64,000 nt of DNA, from positions 1,116,001 to 1,180,000 of the forward strand of contig JAXGYU010000001.1 in the NCBI GenBank assembly GCA_040772085.1. Reading direction: 5' to 3'. Position numbers and translations under genes: made by a program. The notes under the pieces are model-generated. The model was given only the letters and a program-made list of their open reading frames with translations. It was not told where the DNA came from and searched no databases. Each line of letters begins with the position of its first letter. Position 1 is the stretch's first letter. Of the stretch, positions 1 through 7,012 are shown piece after piece. This stretch comes from JAXGMV01 sp040772085 (GTDB lineage: Bacteria; Chloroflexota; Anaerolineae; Anaerolineales; Anaerolineaceae).

Positions 1-840
1 AATGTAACGCAGCGATTCGAGGTCTGCGTCATAATCCGGGATGCGGTTGAGATCGGTAAAGACGAACAGGTTGCCGCCGGTTTGCTCTGTCAGGTCTCTC
101 AATTCATCAATTGCCGTCTCATCAGGGTTGGCGCCGGGTGAAACCACCCAGACACTGGTGCGCACGCCAAGCTGGGCGGCGCGCTGTGTCAGGTTCGGCA
201 GCGCGGATTGCATCTCTGGCGTTGGCTTGGGCGTGATAAACAGGATCGCCCGCCGCATGTAGGGATTCGGCAAGGTGTCAGCCGCGGAATCCAGCGCGGT
301 GATCAGGCTCTGGAGCGACGAGACCGAGCCTTCAAAATCGGGCTGATATTCATCGATTGTCTGAGCCCAGAGCGCCGGGTCCTGGACGCGTGAGATGACC
401 TGACCGGCGTTAACGGTAATGGTCAGTTCGTCAGGACGCCCGGGCGGCTGCCCCTTCGCCCAGCCGTATAAGGTTGTCTTAATGCCGCTGAAGAAGGTCG
501 AATCACCGACCGGCAGGTTGAGATCATGCGTGACATTGATGGCAATACTGATCAGAAGGCCGGGCTCATAGCGGTTGAGCTCAAAGACCGGCACCGAGTT
601 GCCGTCTTCCAGCACTTGCAGGTCAGCGACGTTAGCTTCGTTGAGTTTGGTGCCATTGGCTGAAAAAGGTTCGAAGAAGAACCGGACGACCGGAAAGGTA
701 TCCGTGATCGGCTGTCCAAGCGACACCAGTTCGCCAGCCGATTGTCCGGAAGCAGTCAGCATTCCATTGCCCGTCAGCGCAGTGAGCGCCAGCAGGAGAA
801 GGAGGGTAACTTTTAGAGAAGAGAGAAACGTTTTACTCAC
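1..840 (-). CDS. Exported protein with VWA-like fold, C-terminus beyond window
   Basis: Reading the minus strand gives an open frame from GTG at 838-840 that runs off the left edge with no stop. It starts with a basic residue and a Leu-rich signal peptide (residues about 10-24), followed by a beta-rich region. Further on is a segment with the alternating hydrophobic strands of a von Willebrand A domain (AILFITPKPTPEM, then VRTSVWVVSPGANPDE, then LFVFTDLNRIP). VWA-type proteins usually act outside the cell in adhesion or protein interaction; the role here is unknown. An in-frame ATG at 886-888 would add 16 residues, but the GTG places the basic n-region directly before the signal peptide. The MIDAS motif is not clearly seen. 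Confidence 0.7.
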   Translation of the reverse strand, partial: MSKTFLSSLKVTLLLLLALTALTGNGMLTASGQSAGELVSLGQPITDTFPVVRFFFEPFSANGTKLNEANVADLQVLEDGNSVPVFELNRYEPGLLISIAINVTHDLNLPVGDSTFFSGIKTTLYGWAKGQPPGRPDELTITVNAGQVISRVQDPALWAQTIDEYQPDFEGSVSSLQSLITALDSAADTLPNPYMRRAILFITPKPTPEMQSALPNLTQRAAQLGVRTSVWVVSPGANPDETAIDELRDLTEQTGGNLFVFTDLNRIPDYDADLESLRYI

Positions 841-892
841 AGGGATCCGCTCTGCAATCCTGAAGCGGTGATTATTCGATAGCAGCATGCAT

Positions 893-923
893 AGTGTACC
901 ATAACCGCCCATCTGCCGGTCAA
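893..923 (-). promoter_or_regulatory. Possible promoter for the VWA-like gene
   Basis: On the minus strand TTGACC (918-923) is followed after 19 bp by TACACT (893-898). The spacing is 2 bp longer than ideal. It is the only sigma-70-like pair seen upstream of the exported protein. The predicted start lies next to the alternative ATG at 886-888, so it only weakly informs the start choice. Confidence 0.3.
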
Positions 924-965
924 ACCCTGCCTGCCTGCCGCTGCTGGTCGTACCGCTTCAATAAT

Positions 966-996
966 GATGCCCCGCAAAGGAGAAATGCGGGGCATC
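966..996 (-). terminator. Strong hairpin downstream of cluster A
   Basis: A perfect 10-bp inverted repeat, GATGCCCCGC and GCGGGGCATC, with an 11-base loop lies 39 bp after the stop of the heme O synthase. There is no clear T-run after it on the minus strand (it reads ATTATTG), so it may be a weak terminator or an mRNA 3'-end stabiliser for the cluster A transcript. Confidence 0.45.
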
Positions 997-1034
997 AAGG
1001 GCTTCCAGGCGCCGGAATGGCGAGGAGGCGGCGG

Positions 1035-1919
1035 CTAAATCGCCATCAGGACCATGGAAGACGCCATATAAAACGAAGCGTATTTGAACAAACCGTAATT
1101 GATCTTCTCGCCTGGCTTGAAGACCATCCAGGCTGCCAGAGCCAGCAGGATGACCGAGAGCGTCACCATGAGCCTCAGGAAGCCCCAGTTGGTTCCAATG
1201 CCCCAGGCGGCAGCGATCATGGTCAGCGAAGCCAGCACGCTAGAAACAGCGATGATCTTGCGCGTGGTCGCGAAGCCGTAGACACTGGCAAATGTCGGAA
1301 TGCCGGCCGCCTGATAGTCGTCATAGTATTTCATGCTGTAGGTCAGAATGTGGATTGGAATCCACAGGACAATGCCCAGCGCCAGCATCAGACCGACCCA
1401 ATCAATGTAGCCGAGCGCCAGCGCGCGGCCTGCCAGTATTGGCATGGCGCCTGCCAGCCCGCCCCAGATGATGCTGTAGCAGCTATGACGCTTGAGCCAG
1501 ATGGTGTACACAAGAAAGTCGAACAGCACGCCGGCGAAGATGATGGCGCCGTAAAGCCGGTTCATGGCAAATGCCGCGGCAACGCTGACGGCGACAAGCG
1601 CCAGTCCGACCAGCAGCGCCTCCCGGTGATGCATATTCTGCATCGCCAGCGGGCGCTTGCGGGTGCGGTTCATCAGCGCGTCAATGTCGCGGTCGTACCA
1701 CATGTTCAGGATCGTCGTACCGCTGATCGAGCCTGCCAGCGTCAGGAAGACGGCTGTCAGGGTGGCAAGATTCGTGATCGGGCACTTGAATGTCAGAAAC
1801 CCGGCGACACCCGTCATGACCAGCAACGCGGTCTGCATCACTTTGATCAGCGACCAGTAGTACCTGACCCGTTGCCACACTTGCCTGATCGGCGTCGCGA
1901 TAGCGGCACTATTCTCCAT
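1035..1919 (-). CDS. ctaB: Heme O synthase (protoheme IX farnesyltransferase), cluster A copy
   Basis: A UbiA-family integral membrane prenyltransferase that adds farnesyl to heme B to give heme O. The 294-residue product has the typical 8 to 9 membrane segments. The first Asp-rich motif reads NMWYDRDIDALMNRT (residues about 72-86) followed by RPL, the CtaB signature. The second motif is KYYDDYQAAGIPTF. I start at ATG 1917-1919 because GAGGG lies 9 bases upstream. A second ATG at 1926-1928 overlaps the stop of the preceding lipoprotein gene but has only a 1-base gap to that GAGGG. It is translationally coupled to the SUMF1 lipoprotein. A paralogue sits at the same place in cluster B (51992-52900). 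No CtaA (heme A synthase) is in the window, so heme O may be the final cofactor. Function is secure; the client is inferred to be the HCO-like protein of the same operon. Confidence 0.9.
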   Translation of the reverse strand: MENSAAIATPIRQVWQRVRYYWSLIKVMQTALLVMTGVAGFLTFKCPITNLATLTAVFLTLAGSISGTTILNMWYDRDIDALMNRTRKRPLAMQNMHHREALLVGLALVAVSVAAAFAMNRLYGAIIFAGVLFDFLVYTIWLKRHSCYSIIWGGLAGAMPILAGRALALGYIDWVGLMLALGIVLWIPIHILTYSMKYYDDYQAAGIPTFASVYGFATTRKIIAVSSVLASLTMIAAAWGIGTNWGFLRLMVTLSVILLALAAWMVFKPGEKINYGLFKYASFYMASSMVLMAI

Positions 1920-1920
1920 G

Positions 1921-2817
1921 TTATCCATCCCTCGCGCACCTGAACCCGACCGATGGGCTGGCATAATGGGGCGTCGCATTATTCAGCACCCACATGCGCA
2001 GATCAACGGTGTACGATTCCTTTGACCCGCCGCGCATGAAGCGGTAATGCATGCCGGTGGTGACATCACCCGTCCACTGCCAGACGTTGCCCGCCATGTC
2101 ATACAGCCCATAAGGCGAGGCGGAGTCTATGGTAGCGAAATCACCATAGGTCTTGCCGTTGTAGAAGCCAACCGGCGTGGTGCGCGAGCCGAAGCTCGCC
2201 ATGTTCTCGTAAGGGTCCTTGCTGTTGTAATAATTCGCGTTTCCCTGCAGGATATCGTCACCCCAGGGGAAGGGCCGCTCGGTGTCACCGCGGGCAGCTT
2301 TCTCCCACTCATGGTTGGTCGGCAGCCTGCCATTTTCAAACTGACAGTAACCCCAGGCGCCAAACCAGGTCACCATGGTCATCGGATGCAGTTCATAGCC
2401 TGGCTGTGCGGAGAAAACATCCTCCGACAGTTTGATCCGCTGCGAGGGATCCTCAAGGTCCAGGTAGATATAGTCTCCTTCGAGGATCTCTTCCTCATGT
2501 TTATATTCATTGAAAGGATCGCCCGGGTAGTGACCCTTGGGCGTCTTCCCATCCAGACTGATGGCGCCTGATTTCAGCGCTTGATTGAGAAAGTCAGCGT
2601 ATTGCTGAACGGTCACATCGGTGACCATGATCTCATAGGCATCAGTCGTGACGGGGTCGGCATGCTGTCCGTATTTGAACTCGCCGGCCGGTATGCTGAC
2701 CCATTGGTTCGGGTCGATCCCCGGGTCATAATCCGGCATCGGCGCGTTCAGGTCAACAGTCTGACATCCCGCCAGGATGAACATCAAAATCATCAGTGAG
2801 ACTATGACGCGTTTCAT
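1921..2817 (-). CDS. SUMF1/FGE-fold lipoprotein lacking the catalytic cysteines, cluster A copy
   Basis: A 298-residue protein with a lipoprotein signal ending LAGC (Cys18), so it is anchored on the outside of the membrane. The rest is a formylglycine-generating-enzyme/SUMF1 fold: WVSIPAGEFKYGQ near the N-terminus, then RLPTNHEWEKAARG, GLYDMAGNVWQWTGD and the terminal VGFRCARD. Where true FGEs have the Cys pair after RGGS (pattern RGGSWxC...C), this protein reads RGGSKESYTVDLR, with no Cys. It should therefore not make formylglycine. SUMF1-fold proteins without that activity are known as partners in other operons; NirV near nirK in denitrifiers is one example. The ATG overlaps the stop of the HCO-like gene (TGATG), so the two are co-translated. 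A role as assembly factor or outer subunit of the HCO-like protein is inference. Confidence 0.85.
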   Translation of the reverse strand: MKRVIVSLMILMFILAGCQTVDLNAPMPDYDPGIDPNQWVSIPAGEFKYGQHADPVTTDAYEIMVTDVTVQQYADFLNQALKSGAISLDGKTPKGHYPGDPFNEYKHEEEILEGDYIYLDLEDPSQRIKLSEDVFSAQPGYELHPMTMVTWFGAWGYCQFENGRLPTNHEWEKAARGDTERPFPWGDDILQGNANYYNSKDPYENMASFGSRTTPVGFYNGKTYGDFATIDSASPYGLYDMAGNVWQWTGDVTTGMHYRFMRGGSKESYTVDLRMWVLNNATPHYASPSVGFRCARDG

Positions 2818-4289
2818 CAGTGTTGCTCCTGAAGCATGTCCTGCTTTTTCTCTTCTGTCCAGCGCCCCTTCTTTTTAAAGAGGTCATAAAGCCTGATGAA
2901 CATGACCACACCAACCGTCACCAGCACAACACCGACGCCAATGTCGATCAGAAGCACCAGCGTGTTCACGAGCGGCTGCTGGGTTGCCTCGGAGATGAAG
3001 AGGCGTTTCATCTCAAAGATCGTCACCGCGCCGAGCGCCAGATCCGAGAAGATGATCAGCACCCAGCCATAGATCTTGCGCGCCTTGCCCTTCAAGCCGA
3101 TCATGTCACCGTAGTAGAACAGGATGATGGTGGCGATGATGGTGGAAAGCACATGCCAGTGCCCGGTCAGCTCAATCCGTTCTTCGCGCGCCGGCCATTG
3201 CCTGAATATTTCATCCAGTTTGACTGCCATGAAGATACCCAGTCCACTGGTCGTGAAATTCATGAACAGCATCTGCCAGGTCGGCCCGAATATGAGCGGA
3301 TCACGCAGCAAGGCGGAGATCTTCTGACCAATGTTTGGTTTTGCGATGCCGGCAGTGCCGTCCCTGATCAGCTTGTTCCAGCTCCAGATCAGCAGCAGCA
3401 GCGCCGCGAACATCGAAGGCGTGGCGCCGACATAGATGATCATGTGCGCGATCGGCTGATACGGCGTCACCACGCCCCAGACACCCAGGTTGAGCACGAT
3501 GGTTCCGAGGATCATCAGCGGCATGGCAAGCTTGTGCAGGATGCCCCTGAAGCCCAGCCAGCGCCCGACGATCAGCGTGACCATAATGGCGATCAGCGCC
3601 AGCATGATGTGCAGGTGGCCGATGACCGCGTATTGCAGGATTGTTTTATCCGGGTAGCGGATGACGTTTTCAGCCAGGAAGACGTTAAAGCCATTGCCGA
3701 AGAAAGCGCCGGGCAGCGCGCCGAAGATAGATGAGATCAACGTCGTCAGCGCGGTAGCGAAGATAGCCACCCGTTCCAGATCAACGCCGGATCGGGTACG
3801 CGCCATATCCGGGTCTTTCTGATAGTACTCCTTGTTCCACGGCCAGAGGGCGATGACCAGCATGACACCGGTCGTGAACATGGCTGTCAGGCCGCCGATG
3901 TAAAGGACATGGATCCAGATATTGCGGCCGAAGTAGGCAAAGATCATGCCGAAGATCATCGAGCTCAGGTAACCAAAGGTCACCATGCCGTTGATCCAGG
4001 TACGCCAGCGCGGCTTCATCGCCACAATGCCGGTAATCATGTACACTTCGATCGCGATCACCGCCATGGCGATGGCATGATAGAGGATAACGATACGACC
4101 CTCGCGCTCGACATGCGAGAGACTGAGGCCCAGATATTTGACCATGGCATCGCGTACGCCCAGCTCGATCATCGGACCGGACAGCCCACCCCAGACCGCC
4201 GTGACCAGCGCGACGGAGGCGATAGCCATCAGGATCAGACCTTTGGTGGATGTAAACAGATAGCTAAGTCGTTCTTTCAGAGACTGCAT
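2817..4289 (-). CDS. Heme-copper-oxidase-like polytopic membrane protein, cluster A copy
   Basis: A 490-residue protein with about 12 membrane segments. Histidines fall in the order of the heme-copper oxidase/NO reductase catalytic subunit: H71 in ILYHAIAM (helix II, low-spin heme), H225 in IGHLHIML (helix VI), H282 in PIAHMIIYVG (helix VII) and H377/H379 in TGHWHVLS (helix X HxH, compare AHFHYVLS of cytochrome oxidase). All are conserved in the paralogue at 49612-51093, as are H127, H227 and H252. Differences from oxidases: the helix VI Tyr is Met, and the helix VII His pair is a single His. No subunit II or c-type heme motif (CxxCH) is nearby. SD GGAG precedes the ATG. The fold assignment is by pattern only. 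NO reductase-like or O2-reducing activity is inferred, not shown. Confidence 0.7.
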   Translation of the reverse strand: MQSLKERLSYLFTSTKGLILMAIASVALVTAVWGGLSGPMIELGVRDAMVKYLGLSLSHVEREGRIVILYHAIAMAVIAIEVYMITGIVAMKPRWRTWINGMVTFGYLSSMIFGMIFAYFGRNIWIHVLYIGGLTAMFTTGVMLVIALWPWNKEYYQKDPDMARTRSGVDLERVAIFATALTTLISSIFGALPGAFFGNGFNVFLAENVIRYPDKTILQYAVIGHLHIMLALIAIMVTLIVGRWLGFRGILHKLAMPLMILGTIVLNLGVWGVVTPYQPIAHMIIYVGATPSMFAALLLLIWSWNKLIRDGTAGIAKPNIGQKISALLRDPLIFGPTWQMLFMNFTTSGLGIFMAVKLDEIFRQWPAREERIELTGHWHVLSTIIATIILFYYGDMIGLKGKARKIYGWVLIIFSDLALGAVTIFEMKRLFISEATQQPLVNTLVLLIDIGVGVVLVTVGVVMFIRLYDLFKKKGRWTEEKKQDMLQEQH

Positions 4290-4310
4290 CTCCGCTCCTA
4301 GCGTTCAGAT

Positions 4311-5102
4311 TTATGCCGCGTTCCAGGATTCGATCATCTTCCGCGCGCCTGGGGTCAGCAGATAGACCAGCAATAACGTGCTGATGATGGGCGCGGGCAG
4401 GAACAGCGAGAAACGATGAACTTCGTTGATGGCGTTGTTCAGTCCAAGCGGATAACCTGCCAGCATGGACATTGCCGCCGCGAAGATACCCAGCGGGATG
4501 ACCCAGTTCTTCTTCTTCAACAGTGAGAAAATGAAGGCTGCCCAGGCATAGGCGCCCCACCAGGCAACCTGTTGCGACATGACGTACATCCCATTCCAGA
4601 AGGGGTTGTCATGAGAGGTGGTGTATTTGGAGATCGGGGCGACGCCATCCATGAAGGTCAGCACGTATGCCAGACCTGCCACAAACGCCAGCGCGATGAT
4701 GCCCTTGCGGACACCGCCGATAAACAGCATGCCGAACCACAACACTGCCGCGATACCAAAGACGATCATGGTCGGCGCCGGCAGGTCGCTGTCCATGGCG
4801 GGAATCGCCGGGAAGAAACCAACCAGCAACTGGATCGTCGCCGCTACCGCGCCCAGGAACCACGCCCACTTTTCGTTGCGGCAGAAGCCGTAAAGAACTG
4901 CCGCCCAGAGGGCGCCGGCTGTAATGCCAAACCAACCCAGCACCGCATAGGTGATGGTGACCGATGTCGCTTCATCCATGCGTCCAACGCTTTCCTTGGC
5001 GTCGATCACCAGATTATATTGGGCGGCGATCAGATAAAAAGTTACGATGCCGGCGATAATGCCCAGGATTGAGAGCAATACGCCTATCTTGTTCTTGTTC
5101 AT
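4311..5102 (-). CDS. Polytopic membrane protein of unknown function, cluster A
   Basis: A 263-residue protein with about 8 predicted membrane helices; I do not recognise a family. It begins MNKNKIGVLLSILGIIAG and has short charged loops (EKW, KKK, HDNPFW). The start is supported by GGAGC five bases upstream. It lies between the CopD-like gene and the HCO-like gene, with gaps of 36 and 21 bp, so it is almost certainly on the same transcript. Cluster B has no counterpart. It could be a membrane subunit or an assembly or sensor protein for the HCO-like enzyme. Histidines are few (HDNPF, EVHRFS), so a multi-heme protein is unlikely. Confidence 0.75.
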   Translation of the reverse strand: MNKNKIGVLLSILGIIAGIVTFYLIAAQYNLVIDAKESVGRMDEATSVTITYAVLGWFGITAGALWAAVLYGFCRNEKWAWFLGAVAATIQLLVGFFPAIPAMDSDLPAPTMIVFGIAAVLWFGMLFIGGVRKGIIALAFVAGLAYVLTFMDGVAPISKYTTSHDNPFWNGMYVMSQQVAWWGAYAWAAFIFSLLKKKNWVIPLGIFAAAMSMLAGYPLGLNNAINEVHRFSLFLPAPIISTLLLVYLLTPGARKMIESWNAA

Positions 5103-5138
5103 TTCAGCTCCTTTGGTTGAATGAAATCCGTTGTAACG

Positions 5139-5606
5139 TTAGACCATGCCGGCAGAAGTGGCGCTGGTCAGCAGGATCAGGACTGCCAACACCAGATTCA
5201 CCAGCATGAGCTGCTTCCGCTTTTTCTCAAGTGCGGGTCCGCCATCGGTCTTGCGCATCAGCGAGCCGTTGTACAGCGACAACCCGATCAATGCCAATAT
5301 CAGCAGGTGCTTGAGTGACAGGACGACCGAATACGGGTTGGCGAAACTGAACAGACGTACGAAGTGCGGATTCTGCTTGCTGAGGATCAAGCCGGTCACG
5401 ATCAGAACAACCATGCTGGCGATCACCCAGCGCGACTGCTTCTGGTTATAGGTTGTCATGATTTGCTGGCGCTTGGCCGGCTCTTCCCGATGAACCAGCC
5501 GCACTGCCGGCATGAAACTGATTGCCGATGCGAACAAACCACCGAACCAGACTACCGTGAAGAAGTCATGCAGAAATCGGATCAGCGTCAAGAGGATTGG
5601 GTTCAT
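5139..5606 (-). CDS. Four-helix membrane protein, CopD-like
   Basis: A 155-residue protein with four predicted helices. The first reads IRFLHDFFTVVWFGGLFAS, the pattern of CopD/DUF4149-type proteins (a His followed by VWFGG). A second membrane His sits in VLSLKHLLILALIG. Paired intramembrane histidines in this family could bind heme or copper. It lies 16 bp downstream of the 135-residue gene and 36 bp upstream of the 263-residue gene on the same strand, inside cluster A. SD AAGGAAG precedes the ATG. Family membership is by motif only. A role in metal or heme supply to the HCO-like protein is inference. Confidence 0.65.
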   Translation of the reverse strand: MNPILLTLIRFLHDFFTVVWFGGLFASAISFMPAVRLVHREEPAKRQQIMTTYNQKQSRWVIASMVVLIVTGLILSKQNPHFVRLFSFANPYSVVLSLKHLLILALIGLSLYNGSLMRKTDGGPALEKKRKQLMLVNLVLAVLILLTSATSAGMV

Positions 5607-5621
5607 GTGTGCTTCCTTGGT

Positions 5622-6029
5622 CTATGAGTTTGTTGTTGTCTTCAAAAATTCAGCGTTGCCTTTTTTATTAAGCAGTTTTGCCGCCGCCTGCAGCCCGATG
5701 ATGATCAGCCAGACCACATTGCGGACGATCATCGCCTTGGTGCTTTCGCTGGCGACCACGTCCTTGTACTGGGTCTGGATGATGACCAGCACCGCGACGT
5801 GCAGCGCCAGGGTAGCCATGGAGAGGAGCAGACCGTATCTGTTGCGCCAGATCGCCGGGGCTGTGATCAGCACACTGAATAAACCAACGGTGTAGTTGTA
5901 AAGTGGCAGCCAGAAAATGACGTAGTATCCCGGGTCTTGTCCGATTAATACTTTGCCCCCAGCAAACAATGCCATTACGCCAATGGCAAGGGCTAATATG
6001 GATGCGATTTTTGGCAGTAATGACCTCAC
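5622..6029 (-). CDS. Small four-helix membrane protein, first gene of cluster A operon
   Basis: A 135-residue protein with four predicted helices and a basic C-terminal tail. I recognise no family. It starts with GTG at 6027-6029; GGAGG lies 11 bases upstream and the predicted transcript start is 30 bases upstream, so this is the first gene of the cluster A operon. A membrane His sits in ATLALHVAVLVI. It is followed 16 bp later by the CopD-like gene. Its small size and place suggest an accessory subunit of the module. There is no equivalent in cluster B. Confidence 0.65.
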   Translation of the reverse strand: MRSLLPKIASILALAIGVMALFAGGKVLIGQDPGYYVIFWLPLYNYTVGLFSVLITAPAIWRNRYGLLLSMATLALHVAVLVIIQTQYKDVVASESTKAMIVRNVVWLIIIGLQAAAKLLNKKGNAEFLKTTTNS

Positions 6030-6058
6030 GACGAGCCGCGCCTCCGCCTGATGTTGTT

Positions 6059-6109
6059 TAGGTTCAGTATAGGAAAACGCGACCGCGCAGAATACGACAT
6101 AGGTCGCAT
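6059..6109 (-). promoter_or_regulatory. Cluster A promoter with Crp/Fnr-type operator at -41.5
   Basis: On the minus strand a near-perfect inverted repeat ATGCGAC-CTAT-GTCGTAT (6092-6109, one mismatch, 4-bp spacer) precedes the -10 box TATACT (6066-6071). No -35 match is present, as expected for an activator-dependent promoter. The start predicted from the -10 is 6059, which puts the repeat centre at -41.5, the class II activation position of Crp/Fnr proteins. The regulator gene ends 40 bp upstream. The same geometry recurs in cluster B. Confidence 0.75.
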
Positions 6110-6148
6110 AAATAAACGGTATTTGACTGGATACTGAAGACTGGGAAA

Positions 6149-6856
6149 TTATTGTCTGGCGCGTTGAGCCAGTTTGTCAGGATCGAGAATGATGATGCGC
6201 TGCCTGGTCACTTTGATCAGCCCGTCCGCAGTCATATCCTTGATCGCGCGGCTGAGCACATCCCTGACGGTTCCGAGGCGGATTGCCATTTCATCATAAG
6301 TCGTCCAGGGCTGCCGCGGTACGTAGATCACCCCATGGCTGGCCATGGCGTTCTGGAGCAGCGAGTTCGCCAGCCGGGCGTCAACACTCTTCAGGGAGAG
6401 GTCTTCAACCAGGCTGATGTAATACAGGATGCGCCTGGCCAGCATGGATGTGATGGCTTCCGCTACATCCGGATCACTCCTCAATAACGATCGCAAGGTA
6501 TCAGCCGGGATTGCCCAGACGATCACCTCTTCAAGCGCGGTGGTTGTCGCCGGGTAGCTGCTGCGCGCGAAAACCGCTATTTCACCGAACGCGTCAACCG
6601 GCCGCAGGAACATTAATGCCTGCTCACGGCCGTCGGGCGTCATGCGCGTCGAGCGGACCCAGCCACGCACCAGCAGAAAGGCAAAATCAGCGGGGTCGCC
6701 TTCCAGGTAGATGATCTCACCGGAGGCGTATTTGCGCGGCCTGGCATTTTTTTTGAGCTGCTGTAAAGCCGCGGCAGGCAGCTTCGCCAACAAATGGGAA
6801 TTGGCTTGCAGCCAGTCAAAATCCATTTCGGGGGGATTGGATTTGCTATTAGTCAT
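6149..6856 (-). CDS. Crp/Fnr-family regulator of cluster A, cysteine-free
   Basis: A 235-residue transcription factor. Residues about 25-140 form a cyclic-nucleotide-binding-type beta roll (GEIIYLEGDPADFAFLLVRG). A long dimer helix follows, then a winged HTH (about 170-225: TYDEMAIRLGTVRDVLSRAI) with a DxxSR recognition pattern where FNR has ExxSR. There is no Cys in the protein, so it is not an Fe-S FNR. The subgroup without Fe-S clusters includes DNR/NnrR-type nitric oxide regulators and CRP itself. It is encoded immediately upstream of and co-oriented with cluster A, whose promoter carries a matching operator. The effector cannot be read from sequence. A TATAAT at 6879-6884 on the minus strand may be its own -10. 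Confidence 0.85.
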   Translation of the reverse strand: MTNSKSNPPEMDFDWLQANSHLLAKLPAAALQQLKKNARPRKYASGEIIYLEGDPADFAFLLVRGWVRSTRMTPDGREQALMFLRPVDAFGEIAVFARSSYPATTTALEEVIVWAIPADTLRSLLRSDPDVAEAITSMLARRILYYISLVEDLSLKSVDARLANSLLQNAMASHGVIYVPRQPWTTYDEMAIRLGTVRDVLSRAIKDMTADGLIKVTRQRIIILDPDKLAQRARQ

Positions 6857-6937
6857 GGCATGAAGGTGAGACAGCTTAATTATAGCGTCAGTGCCGGCTC
6901 TACGGTGTTTGGCGGAACGGAAGGCACATTATTAGCT

Positions 6938-6951
6938 TTGACAATTGTCAT
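6938..6951. promoter_or_regulatory. FNR-box-like inverted repeat TTGAC-AATT-GTCAT
   Basis: This 5-4-5 repeat sits between the divergent regulator and nfeD genes and resembles the FNR consensus TTGAT-N4-ATCAA. Its GAC-N4-GTC core equals that of the cluster A operator. It overlaps the spacer upstream of the TATAAT for nfeD (6956-6961), where a bound protein would repress. Autoregulation or repression of nfeD by the cluster A regulator is inference. Confidence 0.45.
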
Positions 6952-6955
6952 ACTG

Positions 6956-6961
6956 TATAAT
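6956..6961 (+). promoter_or_regulatory. -10 box for the nfeD-stomatin operon
   Basis: Consensus TATAAT 52 bp before the nfeD start. The only TTGACA upstream (6938-6943) is just 12 bp away, too close to serve as its -35. That TTGACA is part of the inverted repeat above. Confidence 0.5.
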
Positions 6962-7012
6962 GAAATCAAGGCTGGATGAGGTCGTCTGACTATTATTGAA
7001 TTAGAGGGACAA

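Noticed and set aside
894..1943. Long plus-strand open frame opposite ctaB
   Set aside because: Low-complexity His/Gln/Arg/Asp composition typical of the antisense of a GC-rich gene. The minus strand encodes a clear CtaB.
1921..2817. Active formylglycine-generating enzyme
   Set aside because: The catalytic Cys pair is missing in this protein and in its paralogue, and no sulfatase gene is near.
2820..3734. Plus-strand frame of 304 codons opposite the HCO-like gene
   Set aside because: Composition is that of an antisense shadow; no motif, and the opposite strand has a conserved membrane protein with a paralogue.
6938..6961. TTGACA and TATAAT as one sigma-70 promoter for nfeD
   Set aside because: The spacer is only 12 bp, so they cannot be a normal -35/-10 pair. 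The TTGACA is better read as part of an inverted repeat.
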